A stretch of 52,628 bases of DNA from an uncultured Saprospiraceae bacterium (lineage in GTDB: Bacteria > Bacteroidota > Bacteroidia > Chitinophagales > Saprospiraceae). The stretch's first letter is position 1. The number at the start of each line of letters is the position of its first letter. The position numbers and the translations under genes are program-made. Below are positions 18,707 to 27,954 of the stretch, piece by piece. The stretch is taken from positions 1 to 52,628 of the forward strand of contig CALLPN010000011.1 of NCBI GenBank assembly GCA_938015435.1. The letters run 5' to 3'. Below the pieces are notes generated by a model. That model did not search any database. It was not told the origin of the DNA and worked only from the letters and a program-made list of their open reading frames with translations.

Positions 18707-18809
18707 TTACAGAAAATTAAGGCTGTCATCTTTACCTCTCAAATTATTTTTCCAGTTCCATAACAATTAACAAACAAAAACGGTTAAGTATGCTTAAACG
18801 CGAAATACC

Positions 18810-19427
18810 ATGCACATCACGAAGCAAGACATACAGCAATTAGAAAAGATCAAAAGATTAAATCTGATAAATTCTATTACCGGCATCAAGCCAGCTAACC
18901 TGATCGGAACACAAAACACCAAAGGCCAAAGTAATCTCGCGATTTTCAGTTCTATCGTTCACCTTGGAAGTACGCCGCCACTTATTGGTATGATTACGCG
19001 ACCGGTAGGAGAAGTACCTCGTCATACCTACGCCAACATTCTAGATACTGGTTTATACACCATCAATCATGTCCCTAATCATATGACAAAGGAGGCACAC
19101 CAAACCTCGGCTAAATACGATGATAATATCTCAGAGTTTGATACTTGCGGATTTACAGCCGAATATATACAAGGATTTGATGCCCCATTTGTAAAGGAGG
19201 CCAATATCAAGATCGGAATGAAATACATCCAATCCATTCCTATAGAACTTAATGGGACTATCCTTTGCATAGGAGAAATTCAGCATATCATCTTACCCGA
19301 AAATTGCTTTTCTGACGAAGGGTATATAGATCTCGATAAGGCAAAATCTACTGGAATTTCTGGACTTAATAGTTATTACAAATTATCTTTTGAAGATAGT
19401 TATGGATACGCGAGAGCTCCAAAATAA
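18810..19427 (+). CDS. Flavin reductase family protein (FMN-binding split barrel)
   Basis: 205 residues. The fold is shown by a central pattern SNLAIFSSIVHLGSTPPLIG and ITRPVGEVPRHTYANILDTG, with YTINHVPNHMTKEAHQTSAK after it; these match flavin reductase-like proteins that bind FMN and reduce it or use it for NAD(P)H-linked reactions. There is no signal peptide, so it is cytoplasmic. The substrate or partner oxygenase is not shown by the context: it stands alone at the start of a plus-strand run, 117 bp before an outer-membrane protein gene. Confidence 0.85.
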   Translation: MHITKQDIQQLEKIKRLNLINSITGIKPANLIGTQNTKGQSNLAIFSSIVHLGSTPPLIGMITRPVGEVPRHTYANILDTGLYTINHVPNHMTKEAHQTSAKYDDNISEFDTCGFTAEYIQGFDAPFVKEANIKIGMKYIQSIPIELNGTILCIGEIQHIILPENCFSDEGYIDLDKAKSTGISGLNSYYKLSFEDSYGYARAPK

Positions 19428-19544
19428 TCGTTGTTCATAACGCTTATAATTTCTCGAACATATACGAAAATCGTTTTTATCTCCGTTATAAATATATCTG
19501 TTTAAAAAAAACAAGATTAAGCTCCCACCTAAAACTTAATTACA

Positions 19545-20324
19545 ATGCGTATATCCTTATTAAGCTGTTTAATAATAGCTTCACAAATCTGTTTTGGTCA
19601 GAAATTCAAACTCGGCGCACTCACAAGTTTCCATCGAGACATTGTTAGATATGCCGATTTGCAAAAGCCTGAATCCAACAAAGGAGACGAAGTAATCTAT
19701 CGATACAAAGTCGGTATTAGAGCCTCTTATTCACCGTGGTACAGAATGAGTATCGAGCCTGGATTATCAATATCTACTTCTACGTTTTCTGATGAAATAA
19801 AAGCAGATAGTACCTTTGTGCGAGCCAAAGCTAAATACCAAATATCTGCAACCGAAATAGCCGCTCTACAGTCCCATAGTATGACTACCCTCTCACCATC
19901 AATTGGTTTTCTATTTAAAACTAACCAACATAAAGGTTGTGTAACTTTTATAACTATCAATTATAGTCGCAATTATACGATTCGTGAAAACGAAGAGTTC
20001 TTAAATTTCGACGAATCCAATTTCAACGAATTGATCGGTAATGTTCAATCTAGCAACGAAGCCAAATTTGAACATCAAGGATCGGAAATAGACTTTTCTT
20101 TCGGTGCCTATTGGCATATAGAAAACTTCGATGGTGAATTTCGACTGGAACCCAAATTCAACATCTATCGTAGTCGAACAGATAATAAAATCAATACTGC
20201 ACCTGATGTCTTACTTTATTATGCCGATACTAAAGGATATACTAATTTGGGGTTCGAAATATCAATCAATAAGAATATTCGTAAACAAAAAGATATCGGA
20301 AATAATAGAAGTGAAATTTGGTAG
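19545..20324 (+). CDS. Secreted protein, probably an outer-membrane beta-barrel
   Basis: 259 residues, not recognised as a named family. A signal peptide (MRISLLSCLIIASQICFGQ) is followed by alternating hydrophobic/polar strands such as YRYKVGIRASYSPWYRMSIE, ITINYSRNYTIREN and TKGYTNLGFEISINKNI, as expected for a small outer-membrane barrel. The C-terminus does not end in the classical aromatic residue. It precedes the DUF1569 gene by 69 bp and may be cotranscribed with it. No function can be assigned. Confidence 0.7.
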   Translation: MRISLLSCLIIASQICFGQKFKLGALTSFHRDIVRYADLQKPESNKGDEVIYRYKVGIRASYSPWYRMSIEPGLSISTSTFSDEIKADSTFVRAKAKYQISATEIAALQSHSMTTLSPSIGFLFKTNQHKGCVTFITINYSRNYTIRENEEFLNFDESNFNELIGNVQSSNEAKFEHQGSEIDFSFGAYWHIENFDGEFRLEPKFNIYRSRTDNKINTAPDVLLYYADTKGYTNLGFEISINKNIRKQKDIGNNRSEIW

Positions 20325-20393
20325 CCCTCATATCTCTTTTGGTCAATTAGTTAGATAATCCTACATTAGAGGAATCCAAACTTATAACCAATA

Positions 20394-20843
20394 ATGAATA
20401 TCTACGCGACCGATTATACTACCGAAATAAAACAACGAATCAACCAGCTTACTCCTGAGACTAAACCAACTTGGGGTAAAATGACTGTCGACCAGATGCT
20501 CGCCCACCTCAATGTCGCTTATGACATGTCTTTTACTGACCAATACACTAGACCCAATGCTGTCGCTAAATTTTTTCTAAAATTGATGGTTAAAAATACA
20601 GTAGTAGGACCAAGACCATATCCTAAAAATGGTAGAACAGCACCGATATTCATCATCAACGAATCTAGAGATTTCGTTGTAGAAAAAAAGAAACTGGTAG
20701 GCTATATTGATAAAGTGTTAGATCTAGGAAAAGCACATTTCGAAGGAAAAGAGTCGCACTCATTTGGACCACTTACTGCTGATCAATGGAATGTCATGTT
20801 TGCTAAGCACATCGAACATCATCTTACTCAATTTGGTGTCTAA
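20394..20843 (+). CDS. DUF1569 / DinB-like protein
   Basis: 149 residues. LTPETKPTWGKMTVDQMLAH and the C-terminal KHIEHHLTQFGV fit the DUF1569 family, a four-helix DinB-like fold in which conserved histidines (MLAH and HxxxH) may bind a metal ion. No catalytic role is established for the family; DinB-fold relatives include thiol-dependent transferases. The TAA stop shares one base with the ATG of the following membrane-protein gene (TAATG), so the two are translationally coupled. Confidence 0.85.
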   Translation: MNIYATDYTTEIKQRINQLTPETKPTWGKMTVDQMLAHLNVAYDMSFTDQYTRPNAVAKFFLKLMVKNTVVGPRPYPKNGRTAPIFIINESRDFVVEKKKLVGYIDKVLDLGKAHFEGKESHSFGPLTADQWNVMFAKHIEHHLTQFGV

Positions 20844-21487
20844 TGTCATCATCTTTATTTAATAGATTCCAATACCTTCCGACAGTAGGTTGTTGTTTAT
20901 TTCTAATACTAATTACCATCTCTTCTGTAAAGTTTCCTGGCGGTTCGCAAGCGGATATTACTGCCGCTGGATATAGCTGGACTAATAATTACCTGTGCGA
21001 TGTGATCGCCAGTAAATCACACAATGGATTAGAGCATCCATATTACAAAAGCGGTCTTGCGGCTATGATTTGCCTTTGCGGTGGAGTGTCAATGTTTTTT
21101 TTCTTCTTTACCGATTGGATGAAAGTCAAAGGCGCTTGGAGATTTATCATTAAGTGGATGGGATTAATCTCGATGATATGTGCTATGCTTATTTTTACCG
21201 ATCTACATAATATCATGATTGCGATAGCTAGTATACTGGCTCTACCTGCGCTTCTCGGTGTATTTATTACATTGTATCGAAAACAGTTTTTTTCCTACTT
21301 CTTTGCCGGTGTTTTGATACTCATACTATTACTTATCAATAATGTGATTTACTATACCGACTATATGGAACATTGGTTACCACAGATTCAAAAAATATCT
21401 GTGCTTTGTGTTATCCTCTGGTTGGTATCAATGAATAGAAAATTTGTAAAACTCAATTCGGACCTTCACATATTCTCGAAGTTTTAA
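20843..21487 (+). CDS. Integral membrane protein of unknown function (DUF998-like)
   Basis: 214 residues with about six hydrophobic segments: VGCCLFLILITISSV, the AMICLCGGVSMFFFFFT region, MGLISMICAMLIFTDL, IAIASILALPALLGVFITL, FFAGVLILILLLI and ISVLCVILWLV. An extracytoplasmic loop carries FPGGSQADITAAGYSWTNNY, a motif seen in DUF998-like proteins of Bacteroidota. The start overlaps the stop of the DUF1569 gene by one base. The function is unknown. Confidence 0.75.
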   Translation: MSSSLFNRFQYLPTVGCCLFLILITISSVKFPGGSQADITAAGYSWTNNYLCDVIASKSHNGLEHPYYKSGLAAMICLCGGVSMFFFFFTDWMKVKGAWRFIIKWMGLISMICAMLIFTDLHNIMIAIASILALPALLGVFITLYRKQFFSYFFAGVLILILLLINNVIYYTDYMEHWLPQIQKISVLCVILWLVSMNRKFVKLNSDLHIFSKF

Positions 21488-21539
21488 CCTTGTAATTGCA
21501 TAGTATATAAGTCTAGTGCAAAAGCAATCCTCTAGGGTA

Positions 21540-22556
21540 TTATTGTGAAGATTTTCTAATAATCAGAGATGTATCCAGCACCATAACATCATTTGCATTT
21601 TCTTCATCTTCGGCTATCATACGCAGCAGTCGTTTCATTGCTTGTCTTCCCATCTCTGAGCCTGGTTGATCTACTGATGATAGTGGAGGATCCACCATAT
21701 CACAAAAATTCCAATTACTAAATCCAACCACTGCAACATCATTTGGGATCGAAAGACCAAACTGTTTCAATGCTTTGATAGCTCCAATCGCCAGTAAATC
21801 ATTACTGGCAAAAAGTCCATCAAACTTGGCTCCATTTTCTAATAGTGCCAATATCTGAGTATAGCTATCATTCTGTACACTAGATGGACAGTCAAAAACA
21901 AAGTCTTCAATTACATCCATTCCTGATTCTATCAATGCCTGTTTATATCCCTTTAATCGCGCCATACTGATAGGCATATTAAGGTTATTACCAAGATGGA
22001 CTATCGATTGACATCCACGATCTATAAGGTGCTGAGTTGCTTCCTGGGCAGATTTTTCATCATCAATAATTATACTAGGTGCTTTTACTCCTGATGGCAT
22101 TCTATCAAAAAACACTAAAGGGACTCCCCTCCTCTGTATCTCATCATAATGTTCATTATTAAGTATCTCTTTAGCTTGAGATATCAATAATCCATCTACT
22201 CGATGTGCTAACAATGCCATTACATCTTTCACCTCCTTATCATGAGACTCTTTTGACTGACATACCATTACAGTATATCCGTTATCGTATGCTACTTCTT
22301 CTATGCCTGATATCACAGAAGAGAAAAAAAAGTGAATCAGCTCTGGAATAACTACACCAATCGTCTTAGTGCTTTTGTTCTTTAGACTAAGCGCTACGAT
22401 ATTAGGCTCGTATTTCAGCTCTTTGGCTTTAGCTTTGATTCTAACCTTGGTCGCAGCGCTGATTGCTGGATGGTCATTAAGCGCTCTCGATACTGTTGAA
22501 GGTGATACTCCAATTTCTCTAGCAATATCTTTTATGGTAGCCGGCTTTTTCTTCAT
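21540..22556 (-). CDS. LacI-family transcription regulator
   Basis: 338 residues, full length. The N-terminal helix-turn-helix (about 7-53) reads TIKDIAREIGVSPSTVSRAL with the hinge helix further on (KSTKTIGVVIPE begins the effector domain). The periplasmic-binding-protein-like domain ends SSVDQPGSEMGRQAMKRLL, with the conserved DGLFASNDLLAIGAIKAL. It is divergent from the SusE/F-SusC-SusD genes, and a LacI-type palindrome lies between them at 22633-22646. The likely effector is a sugar or sugar phosphate released from the glycan imported by that system. It probably also controls its own promoter. Confidence 0.95.
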   Translation of the reverse strand: MKKKPATIKDIAREIGVSPSTVSRALNDHPAISAATKVRIKAKAKELKYEPNIVALSLKNKSTKTIGVVIPELIHFFFSSVISGIEEVAYDNGYTVMVCQSKESHDKEVKDVMALLAHRVDGLLISQAKEILNNEHYDEIQRRGVPLVFFDRMPSGVKAPSIIIDDEKSAQEATQHLIDRGCQSIVHLGNNLNMPISMARLKGYKQALIESGMDVIEDFVFDCPSSVQNDSYTQILALLENGAKFDGLFASNDLLAIGAIKALKQFGLSIPNDVAVVGFSNWNFCDMVDPPLSSVDQPGSEMGRQAMKRLLRMIAEDEENANDVMVLDTSLIIRKSSQ

Positions 22557-22632
22557 TTGTTAGAGGGGCAATATAGTGCCAATAGGTCAATGTTTCTCAC
22601 TTCGAGTCAATCTAGTGCAAAATCTTTTAAGT

Positions 22633-22646
22633 TGCAAACGATTGCA
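22633..22646. promoter_or_regulatory. LacI-type operator candidate
   Basis: TGCAAACGATTGCA is a near-perfect 14-bp palindrome with a central CG (TGCAAnCGnTTGCA), the typical form of LacI/GalR-family operators. It sits 77 bp upstream of the divergent LacI gene start and 197 bp upstream of the SusE/F-like gene. No other palindrome of this type was noticed in the 286-bp gap. Confidence 0.6.
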
Positions 22647-22842
22647 TCGCAATTAATGATTTCCAAGCACATTGGTTTGATTTTTTTTTACTTATTTCAC
22701 AACAGACAATTGATATAAAATAACCCTATCAAAGTTGAAATTTGAGTATATTCGAGCATTATCAGGAGCTAATAAGCTTTCGGAACCGTTTAATACTCAA
22801 CTATTTACAAATTCACTTAATTAACTAAATATTTAAAAGCGT

Positions 22843-24294
22843 ATGAAAAATTTTCTAAATCCGCTAATCCTGATGTTCGGGATTTTCGCAATGGTAACGT
22901 TTTCTTCATGTGGAGACGATGAGCCTATAATCGATACCGGAGCTGACGGAATCAATGTTGGTAATGGACTATATCTAGCTGTAAATGGCTCAGATCCATC
23001 TTCGACTGCAGCTCTTGTAGCAGAAAATGTAGGAGCACCTGATTTTGGAGCTCAAGCAAGAGATGGATTTAATGCAGGTTACATGTGGTTAGAAGCAGGT
23101 AACTACAACGTAGTACAAATAACAGATAAAGAAGTAACAGCAACTATTGGTGGCACAGCGGCAGCTGAAGATGACGGTGCTTCAGATTGTGGTAATACTT
23201 CTTACATGAGAGTAGAAACTGCAGCAGATGGACCAGCAATTAACGTTGCTACAAGTGGTCTATACAAAGTATCACATGATGCAATGAGAAATGAGCTTAT
23301 TATGCATCAAATTACAAGTGCTGGTCTTATCGGAGCGGCGACTCCAAATGGATGGGGAGGAGATACTCCTTTGTCAGGATCTGCAACTGCAGATGGTGCA
23401 TCATTCATGATCGAAGATGTAGTAATGAGAGCTGGACAATGGAAAATGAGATTTAACTGTAGATGGGATATCAAAAGATTAATCGATCCTAATGGTGGAT
23501 TAGATGCCTCTAACGGATACGAGACTTTCACAAACTTTGGTGGTACAGTCGACAATCTAATGCCTGGTGGATCTAATATCGAACTTGCGGAAGATGGTCT
23601 TTACACGATTACTCTAGACTGGGATCCAAGAGATGGATGGTCAGCAACGCAAACAAGAACAGGTGATGCACCAACACTTTCATTTGATCCTACCGACTTC
23701 AACTGGGGTATCATCGGTGATGCTACTGCAGGAGCTTGGGATACAGATAGAGATATGCTTTACAAAGATGGTGGTATGGGTGTACATAACTGGTACGGAG
23801 TAGTTACTCTTGCGGCAGATGGACAATTCAAACTAAGAGCAAATGATGCTTGGGATCTGAACCTAGGTGGTGGACTTGCTCCTGATGGAGTATCTACAGT
23901 ACTTGCTAATGGTGGAGACAACTTAGCTAATCCTGGAGCTGGATCATACTACATCGTATTGACAACATCTGACGATGGTACTACTTGGTCAGCAACTATG
24001 ACTGACCTAGGATGGTCTATCATAGGAGAAGGCGGACCAGCAGGAAGTTGGGATATGGATACTGATCTAGTAGCAGCTGGTTTCGATGCAGGTGTAACGA
24101 CTTACACTTACACTGGAGAATTTACAACTGGTGAGTGGAAATTCAGAGCTGGACATGATTGGGCGCTTAACTTAGGAGGAAGTGCATCTGCACTTATCCT
24201 GGATGGTGGTAACATCTCACTAGGAATGGCCGGTACTTATACCGTAACTATGACTTTTGATGGTGCTAACTATGCAGCAACTATCGTTCAATAA
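22843..24294 (+). CDS. SusE/SusF-like outer-membrane glycan-binding lipoprotein
   Basis: 483 residues. A lipoprotein signal ends in FSSCGDDEP, with Cys23 as the lipid-anchored residue. After an N-terminal domain (about 35-160) come three similar beta-sandwich modules, recognisable by LIGAATPNGWGGDTPL, WGIIGDATAGAWDTDRDML and WSIIGEGGPAGSWDMDTDL, each followed by a stretch like GQFKLRANDAWDLNLGGG. This is the architecture of SusE/SusF, surface lipoproteins that hold starch-like glycans for SusCD. The gene precedes susC, whereas susE usually follows susD, and it is followed by its own strong terminator. The actual ligand is unknown. Confidence 0.88.
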   Translation: MKNFLNPLILMFGIFAMVTFSSCGDDEPIIDTGADGINVGNGLYLAVNGSDPSSTAALVAENVGAPDFGAQARDGFNAGYMWLEAGNYNVVQITDKEVTATIGGTAAAEDDGASDCGNTSYMRVETAADGPAINVATSGLYKVSHDAMRNELIMHQITSAGLIGAATPNGWGGDTPLSGSATADGASFMIEDVVMRAGQWKMRFNCRWDIKRLIDPNGGLDASNGYETFTNFGGTVDNLMPGGSNIELAEDGLYTITLDWDPRDGWSATQTRTGDAPTLSFDPTDFNWGIIGDATAGAWDTDRDMLYKDGGMGVHNWYGVVTLAADGQFKLRANDAWDLNLGGGLAPDGVSTVLANGGDNLANPGAGSYYIVLTTSDDGTTWSATMTDLGWSIIGEGGPAGSWDMDTDLVAAGFDAGVTTYTYTGEFTTGEWKFRAGHDWALNLGGSASALILDGGNISLGMAGTYTVTMTFDGANYAATIVQ

Positions 24295-24311
24295 TATACT
24301 ATAATGATTAC

Positions 24312-24344
24312 GAGGGCAGGCCACAAAGGCTTGCCCTCTTTTTT
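24312..24344 (+). terminator. Rho-independent terminator after the SusE/F-like gene
   Basis: GAGGGCAGGCC, loop ACAAA, GGCTTGCCCTC, then a run of T. It is a strong GC-rich stem located 17 bp after the SusE/F-like stop, and should separate this gene's transcript from that of susC. Confidence 0.9.
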
Positions 24345-24553
24345 ATCAGTCTATCCTCGACAATAGACTTTTACTGATGACATAACTTGGTCCTTCGATT
24401 TCTTATTCTGAATACCATAAAAAATTAAGTGTTAGATACTAATACTTGACGTCATCAGTCCTCATAAAAAACTACTTTTCTTTTTTGTAGCCTCATAGTG
24501 TCTATCATCATATGGTAGTGCTCCGCTGTAGGCTCTAACTTAAGTTCTATATC

Positions 24554-27547
24554 GTGAAAAACTATAGCTATCAATTAACTCAATCTCAACTAAAGAACTT
24601 CTCTCTAGTTTGCTTAGTAATGCTGTTTAGCATCCTAGCACTAAGCGCGCAAGTCAGTGGAACTATCATAGATGATACAGGCGAACCACTTATAGGTGTC
24701 AACATTTCTCTCAAAAACAAGATAACAACAGGTACTATATCTGATATCAACGGACAATACTCGATCACGGCTGTATCTGGTGACACTCTATCATATTCCT
24801 ACATCGGATTCGAATCTATAGACAGAGTAGTAGATAACAATACTACTATCGATGTGACTATGGGTGAATCAAGCGAACTACTCAATGAAGTAGTCGTAGT
24901 AGGATACGGAACGCTTACCAAGAAAGATCTTACAGGAACCGTAACTAAAATCGTAACGAAAGATTTTAACAAAGGATCAATCGCTACTCCAGAAGCATTA
25001 CTAAATGGTAAAGTTGCAGGACTCCAGATTACTACTGGAGGCGAACCTGGATCAGGATCTTCAATCAAACTCAGAGGACAAACTTCTCTTAATGCTAGCT
25101 CAAGACCTCTATTTGTAGTCGATGGTGTACCATTAGAAGATAATGGTGTTGCTGGAGGACGTAATCCATTGACATTTATCAATGCCGCAGATATAGAAAG
25201 TATGACTGTCCTAAAAGATGCATCAGCGGCAGCTATCTACGGATCGAGAGGTGCCAGTGGTGTGATCATCATTACCACTAAATCTGGAAAATCCGGAAAG
25301 ACAAAAATCACATACAATGGAAATGTAAGTACTTCATTATTTTCTGGAGATTCTGGTTTCCTTAGTCCTAATAATTTTAGAAATGCAATCATCGCCAAAG
25401 CACCTCAAGAATTCGAATTCCTTGGTGATCAAAATACTAATTGGGTAGATGAGATTACGCAAAACCCGATCAGTACAGAACATACTCTTTCTATATCGGG
25501 TGCTACAAAAAAAATAAACTATAGTCTATCCGCAGGATTTTTGAATGCCAATGGTATCATCAAAAATAGTAGGCACCAAAAGAAAAGTTTAGCGGCAAAA
25601 GTAGGTACTAAATTATTCGATGATCAGTTAGAAATAAAAGTGAATTCACGGACTTCATTTATGGATGATACATTTACTCCTAATACTTATGGAGCTGCAT
25701 TATCATTTGATCCTACGAGACCTGTTCTAGATCCTGACTCTCCTTTCGGCGGATATTACCAATGGAATGATGGACTTGCGACTAATAATCCTTTATCTAG
25801 TATCGAGCTGACAGATAATAAAGGTAACTCTATCAGAACGCTCAATAGCTTAGAATTAACTTATTCTCTACCTTGGTTAGATGGTCTATCTGTAACAAGT
25901 AGAGGAAGTGTAGATTATCAAAACGGAACCAGTAGATTCTTTCAAGATCCACTGCTCAAAGACGGAAGTAACTTTGTAAACGGGGGGCGATTATCATTTG
26001 CCGAAACTACTAATATCACCAAGCAAATAGAAACTTACGCAACCTATACTACTAAGTTAGAAGCGATCAAATCCAAATTGACTTTTACCGCAGGTCACTC
26101 TTACCTTAATACTGAAAGAGATCAAGAATCTGATTTCGGTAACGGTTTAGAACTGGTAGATGGTGAATATCAATACACAACAGATACTGGAAGAGATTCA
26201 TTCTTAGTCACCAATAAGTTAGCTTCTTTCTTTGGTAGATTGAATTATTCTTTTGATGAAAAATATCTTCTATCCGCTTCTTTGAGAAGAGATGGTTCTT
26301 CTAGATTTGGCCCTAACAACAGATGGGGAACGTTCTCTTCATTCGCGTTTGCGTGGAGAATATTACAAGAAGATTGGGCTTCTGGCCTAACTAGCACTTT
26401 TGACAATTTAAAATTTAGAGTGGGTTATGGAGTTACAGGTAATGAGCGATTCGGAGATTACTTATATAACACATTCTATTTCTATGGTACACCAGATGCG
26501 TCTTATCAGTTTGGAGATCAGTTCGTACCAACATTGAGAGGTACAGGAGTAGATCCAGATGTAAAATGGGAAGAAACATCATCAACGAACTTCGGTTTAG
26601 ATTTTGGATTATTTGACAATAGATTTAGTGGATCGATAGACGTCTATCAGAAATTTACGAATGATCTTTTATTCAATGCAGCACCAAGTGCATTCACTAA
26701 TATATCAGATAGAATCGTAACCAACATCGGTGAGATGGAAAACAAAGGTTTGGAAGTTTCTCTAAATACTGTAATGATAGATGGCGATGCTTGGGATTGG
26801 GATGTGGGTTTCAATTTTGCATACAACAACAACCAAATAACGAAGTTGGACAATTCAAACGATACGACGTTTATAGCCTATGAGACTGGAGGTATTAGTG
26901 GGGATGTAGGACAAACGATACAAGTTCTTCAGCAAGGAGAAGTATTCAATGCATTTAGATCGTATGAGCATATCTTAGGATCTGGTGGTACTCCTCTCAA
27001 TGATGTAGATGATCATAATGCGGATGGAATTCCTAACGATCTTGATATATATGTAGATCAAAATGGTGATGGTATAATTAATGAAGATGACCTGCTAATA
27101 ATGGGTAATCCTCAACCCAAATATATCATCGGATTGACTAATAATATAAGATGGAAAAATTGGGATCTTTCCGCAACACTCAGAAGTAATTTAGGAATGC
27201 AGATCTACAACAATGTTGCTTCTGCTTCTGGATTTTATGATAGACTTGATGAGAGAAAAACTAATAACATCCATGAGTCGGCATTTGACAATGACTTCCA
27301 AGATAGACAACTCAAATCAAGTGTCTATCTCAGCGATGGATCATTCCTCAAATTAGATAATGTAACACTTAGTTATTCATTAAGTAATGCAGGAGTATTT
27401 AATTCTTTGAGATTTTACACTACAGCAAGTAATCTACTTACCATCACGGGTTACGATGGAATCGATCCAGAAGTATCTGGCGGTATCGACAACAATCAAT
27501 ATCCTAGATCAAGAACATTCTTAATGGGTGTATCCGCTAACTTTTAG
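24554..27547 (+). CDS. SusC/RagA-family TonB-dependent glycan importer
   Basis: 997 residues, usual for SusC. The start is GTG at 24554, which gives a plausible signal sequence (hydrophobic core LVCLVMLFSILALSAQ). A CarboxypepD_reg-like domain follows at about 33-110 (VSGTIIDDTGEPLIGVNISL). A TonB plug comes next, with NEVVVVGYGTLTKKDLTG, LRGQTSLNASSRPLFVVDGV and SAAAIYGSRGASGVIIITTK, then a long barrel ending in the aromatic Phe (FLMGVSANF). It imports oligosaccharides across the outer membrane together with the SusD lid. The next gene is susD, but 407 bp with tandem repeats lie between, much more than in typical susCD pairs. Its terminal TAG forms the first bases of the repeat array. Confidence 0.97.
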   Translation: MKNYSYQLTQSQLKNFSLVCLVMLFSILALSAQVSGTIIDDTGEPLIGVNISLKNKITTGTISDINGQYSITAVSGDTLSYSYIGFESIDRVVDNNTTIDVTMGESSELLNEVVVVGYGTLTKKDLTGTVTKIVTKDFNKGSIATPEALLNGKVAGLQITTGGEPGSGSSIKLRGQTSLNASSRPLFVVDGVPLEDNGVAGGRNPLTFINAADIESMTVLKDASAAAIYGSRGASGVIIITTKSGKSGKTKITYNGNVSTSLFSGDSGFLSPNNFRNAIIAKAPQEFEFLGDQNTNWVDEITQNPISTEHTLSISGATKKINYSLSAGFLNANGIIKNSRHQKKSLAAKVGTKLFDDQLEIKVNSRTSFMDDTFTPNTYGAALSFDPTRPVLDPDSPFGGYYQWNDGLATNNPLSSIELTDNKGNSIRTLNSLELTYSLPWLDGLSVTSRGSVDYQNGTSRFFQDPLLKDGSNFVNGGRLSFAETTNITKQIETYATYTTKLEAIKSKLTFTAGHSYLNTERDQESDFGNGLELVDGEYQYTTDTGRDSFLVTNKLASFFGRLNYSFDEKYLLSASLRRDGSSRFGPNNRWGTFSSFAFAWRILQEDWASGLTSTFDNLKFRVGYGVTGNERFGDYLYNTFYFYGTPDASYQFGDQFVPTLRGTGVDPDVKWEETSSTNFGLDFGLFDNRFSGSIDVYQKFTNDLLFNAAPSAFTNISDRIVTNIGEMENKGLEVSLNTVMIDGDAWDWDVGFNFAYNNNQITKLDNSNDTTFIAYETGGISGDVGQTIQVLQQGEVFNAFRSYEHILGSGGTPLNDVDDHNADGIPNDLDIYVDQNGDGIINEDDLLIMGNPQPKYIIGLTNNIRWKNWDLSATLRSNLGMQIYNNVASASGFYDRLDERKTNNIHESAFDNDFQDRQLKSSVYLSDGSFLKLDNVTLSYSLSNAGVFNSLRFYTTASNLLTITGYDGIDPEVSGGIDNNQYPRSRTFLMGVSANF

Positions 27548-27906
27548 TAAAGACTTTTCGAAGAAAAGTCAACGATAATATTTAATCACTTAAAACAGTA
27601 AAGACTTTTCGAAGAAAAGTCAACGATAATGCTTAATCTCTTAAAACAGTAAAGACTTTTAGCAGAAAAGTCAACGATAATGCTTAATCTCTTAAAACAG
27701 TAAAGACTTTTAGCAGAAAAGTCAACGATAATACTTAATCTCTTAAAACAGTAAAGACTTTTAGCAGAAAAGTCAACGATAATGCTTAATCTCTTAAAAC
27801 AGTAAAGACTTTTTTTTTTTAAGTCAACGACAAATTTCAACACTCCGAACAGTAAAGACTTTTAAAAAAAAAATCACCGATCAAGCTTAATCGCTCCAAA
27901 TAAAAC
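27546..27906 (+). repeat. 51-bp tandem repeat array with hairpins between susC and susD
   Basis: Unit starts are at 27546, 27597, 27648, 27699 and 27750 (each 51 bp), then degenerate units at 27801 (50 bp) and 27851. Each unit begins AGTAAAGACTTTT and contains an inverted repeat GACTTTT...AAAAGTC, so each RNA copy can form a 7-8 bp stem. Units 1-2 have the loop region CGAAG, units 3-5 have AGCAG, unit 6 has only T-rich sequence and unit 7 only A-rich sequence at that place. The rest of the unit (about AACGATAATGCTTAATCTCT) differs at only a few positions among units 1-5. The first unit starts inside the stop codon of susC, and susD starts 48 bp after the last unit. No unique spacers occur, so this is not a CRISPR. 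Confidence 0.95.
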
Positions 27907-27954
27907 CAGTTTAACACACTATAATTATTTCAATCATAAAGAAATAACGACACA

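Noticed and set aside
27586..27843. Minus-strand reading frame with a repeated 17-residue peptide (KSLYCFKRLSIIVDFSA)
   Set aside because: It exists because the DNA repeat is 51 bp, a multiple of three. It has no plausible start signal and lies antisense to the susC-susD message.
27546..27906. CRISPR array
   Set aside because: All parts of the 51-bp unit are repeated; there are no unique spacers and no cas genes.
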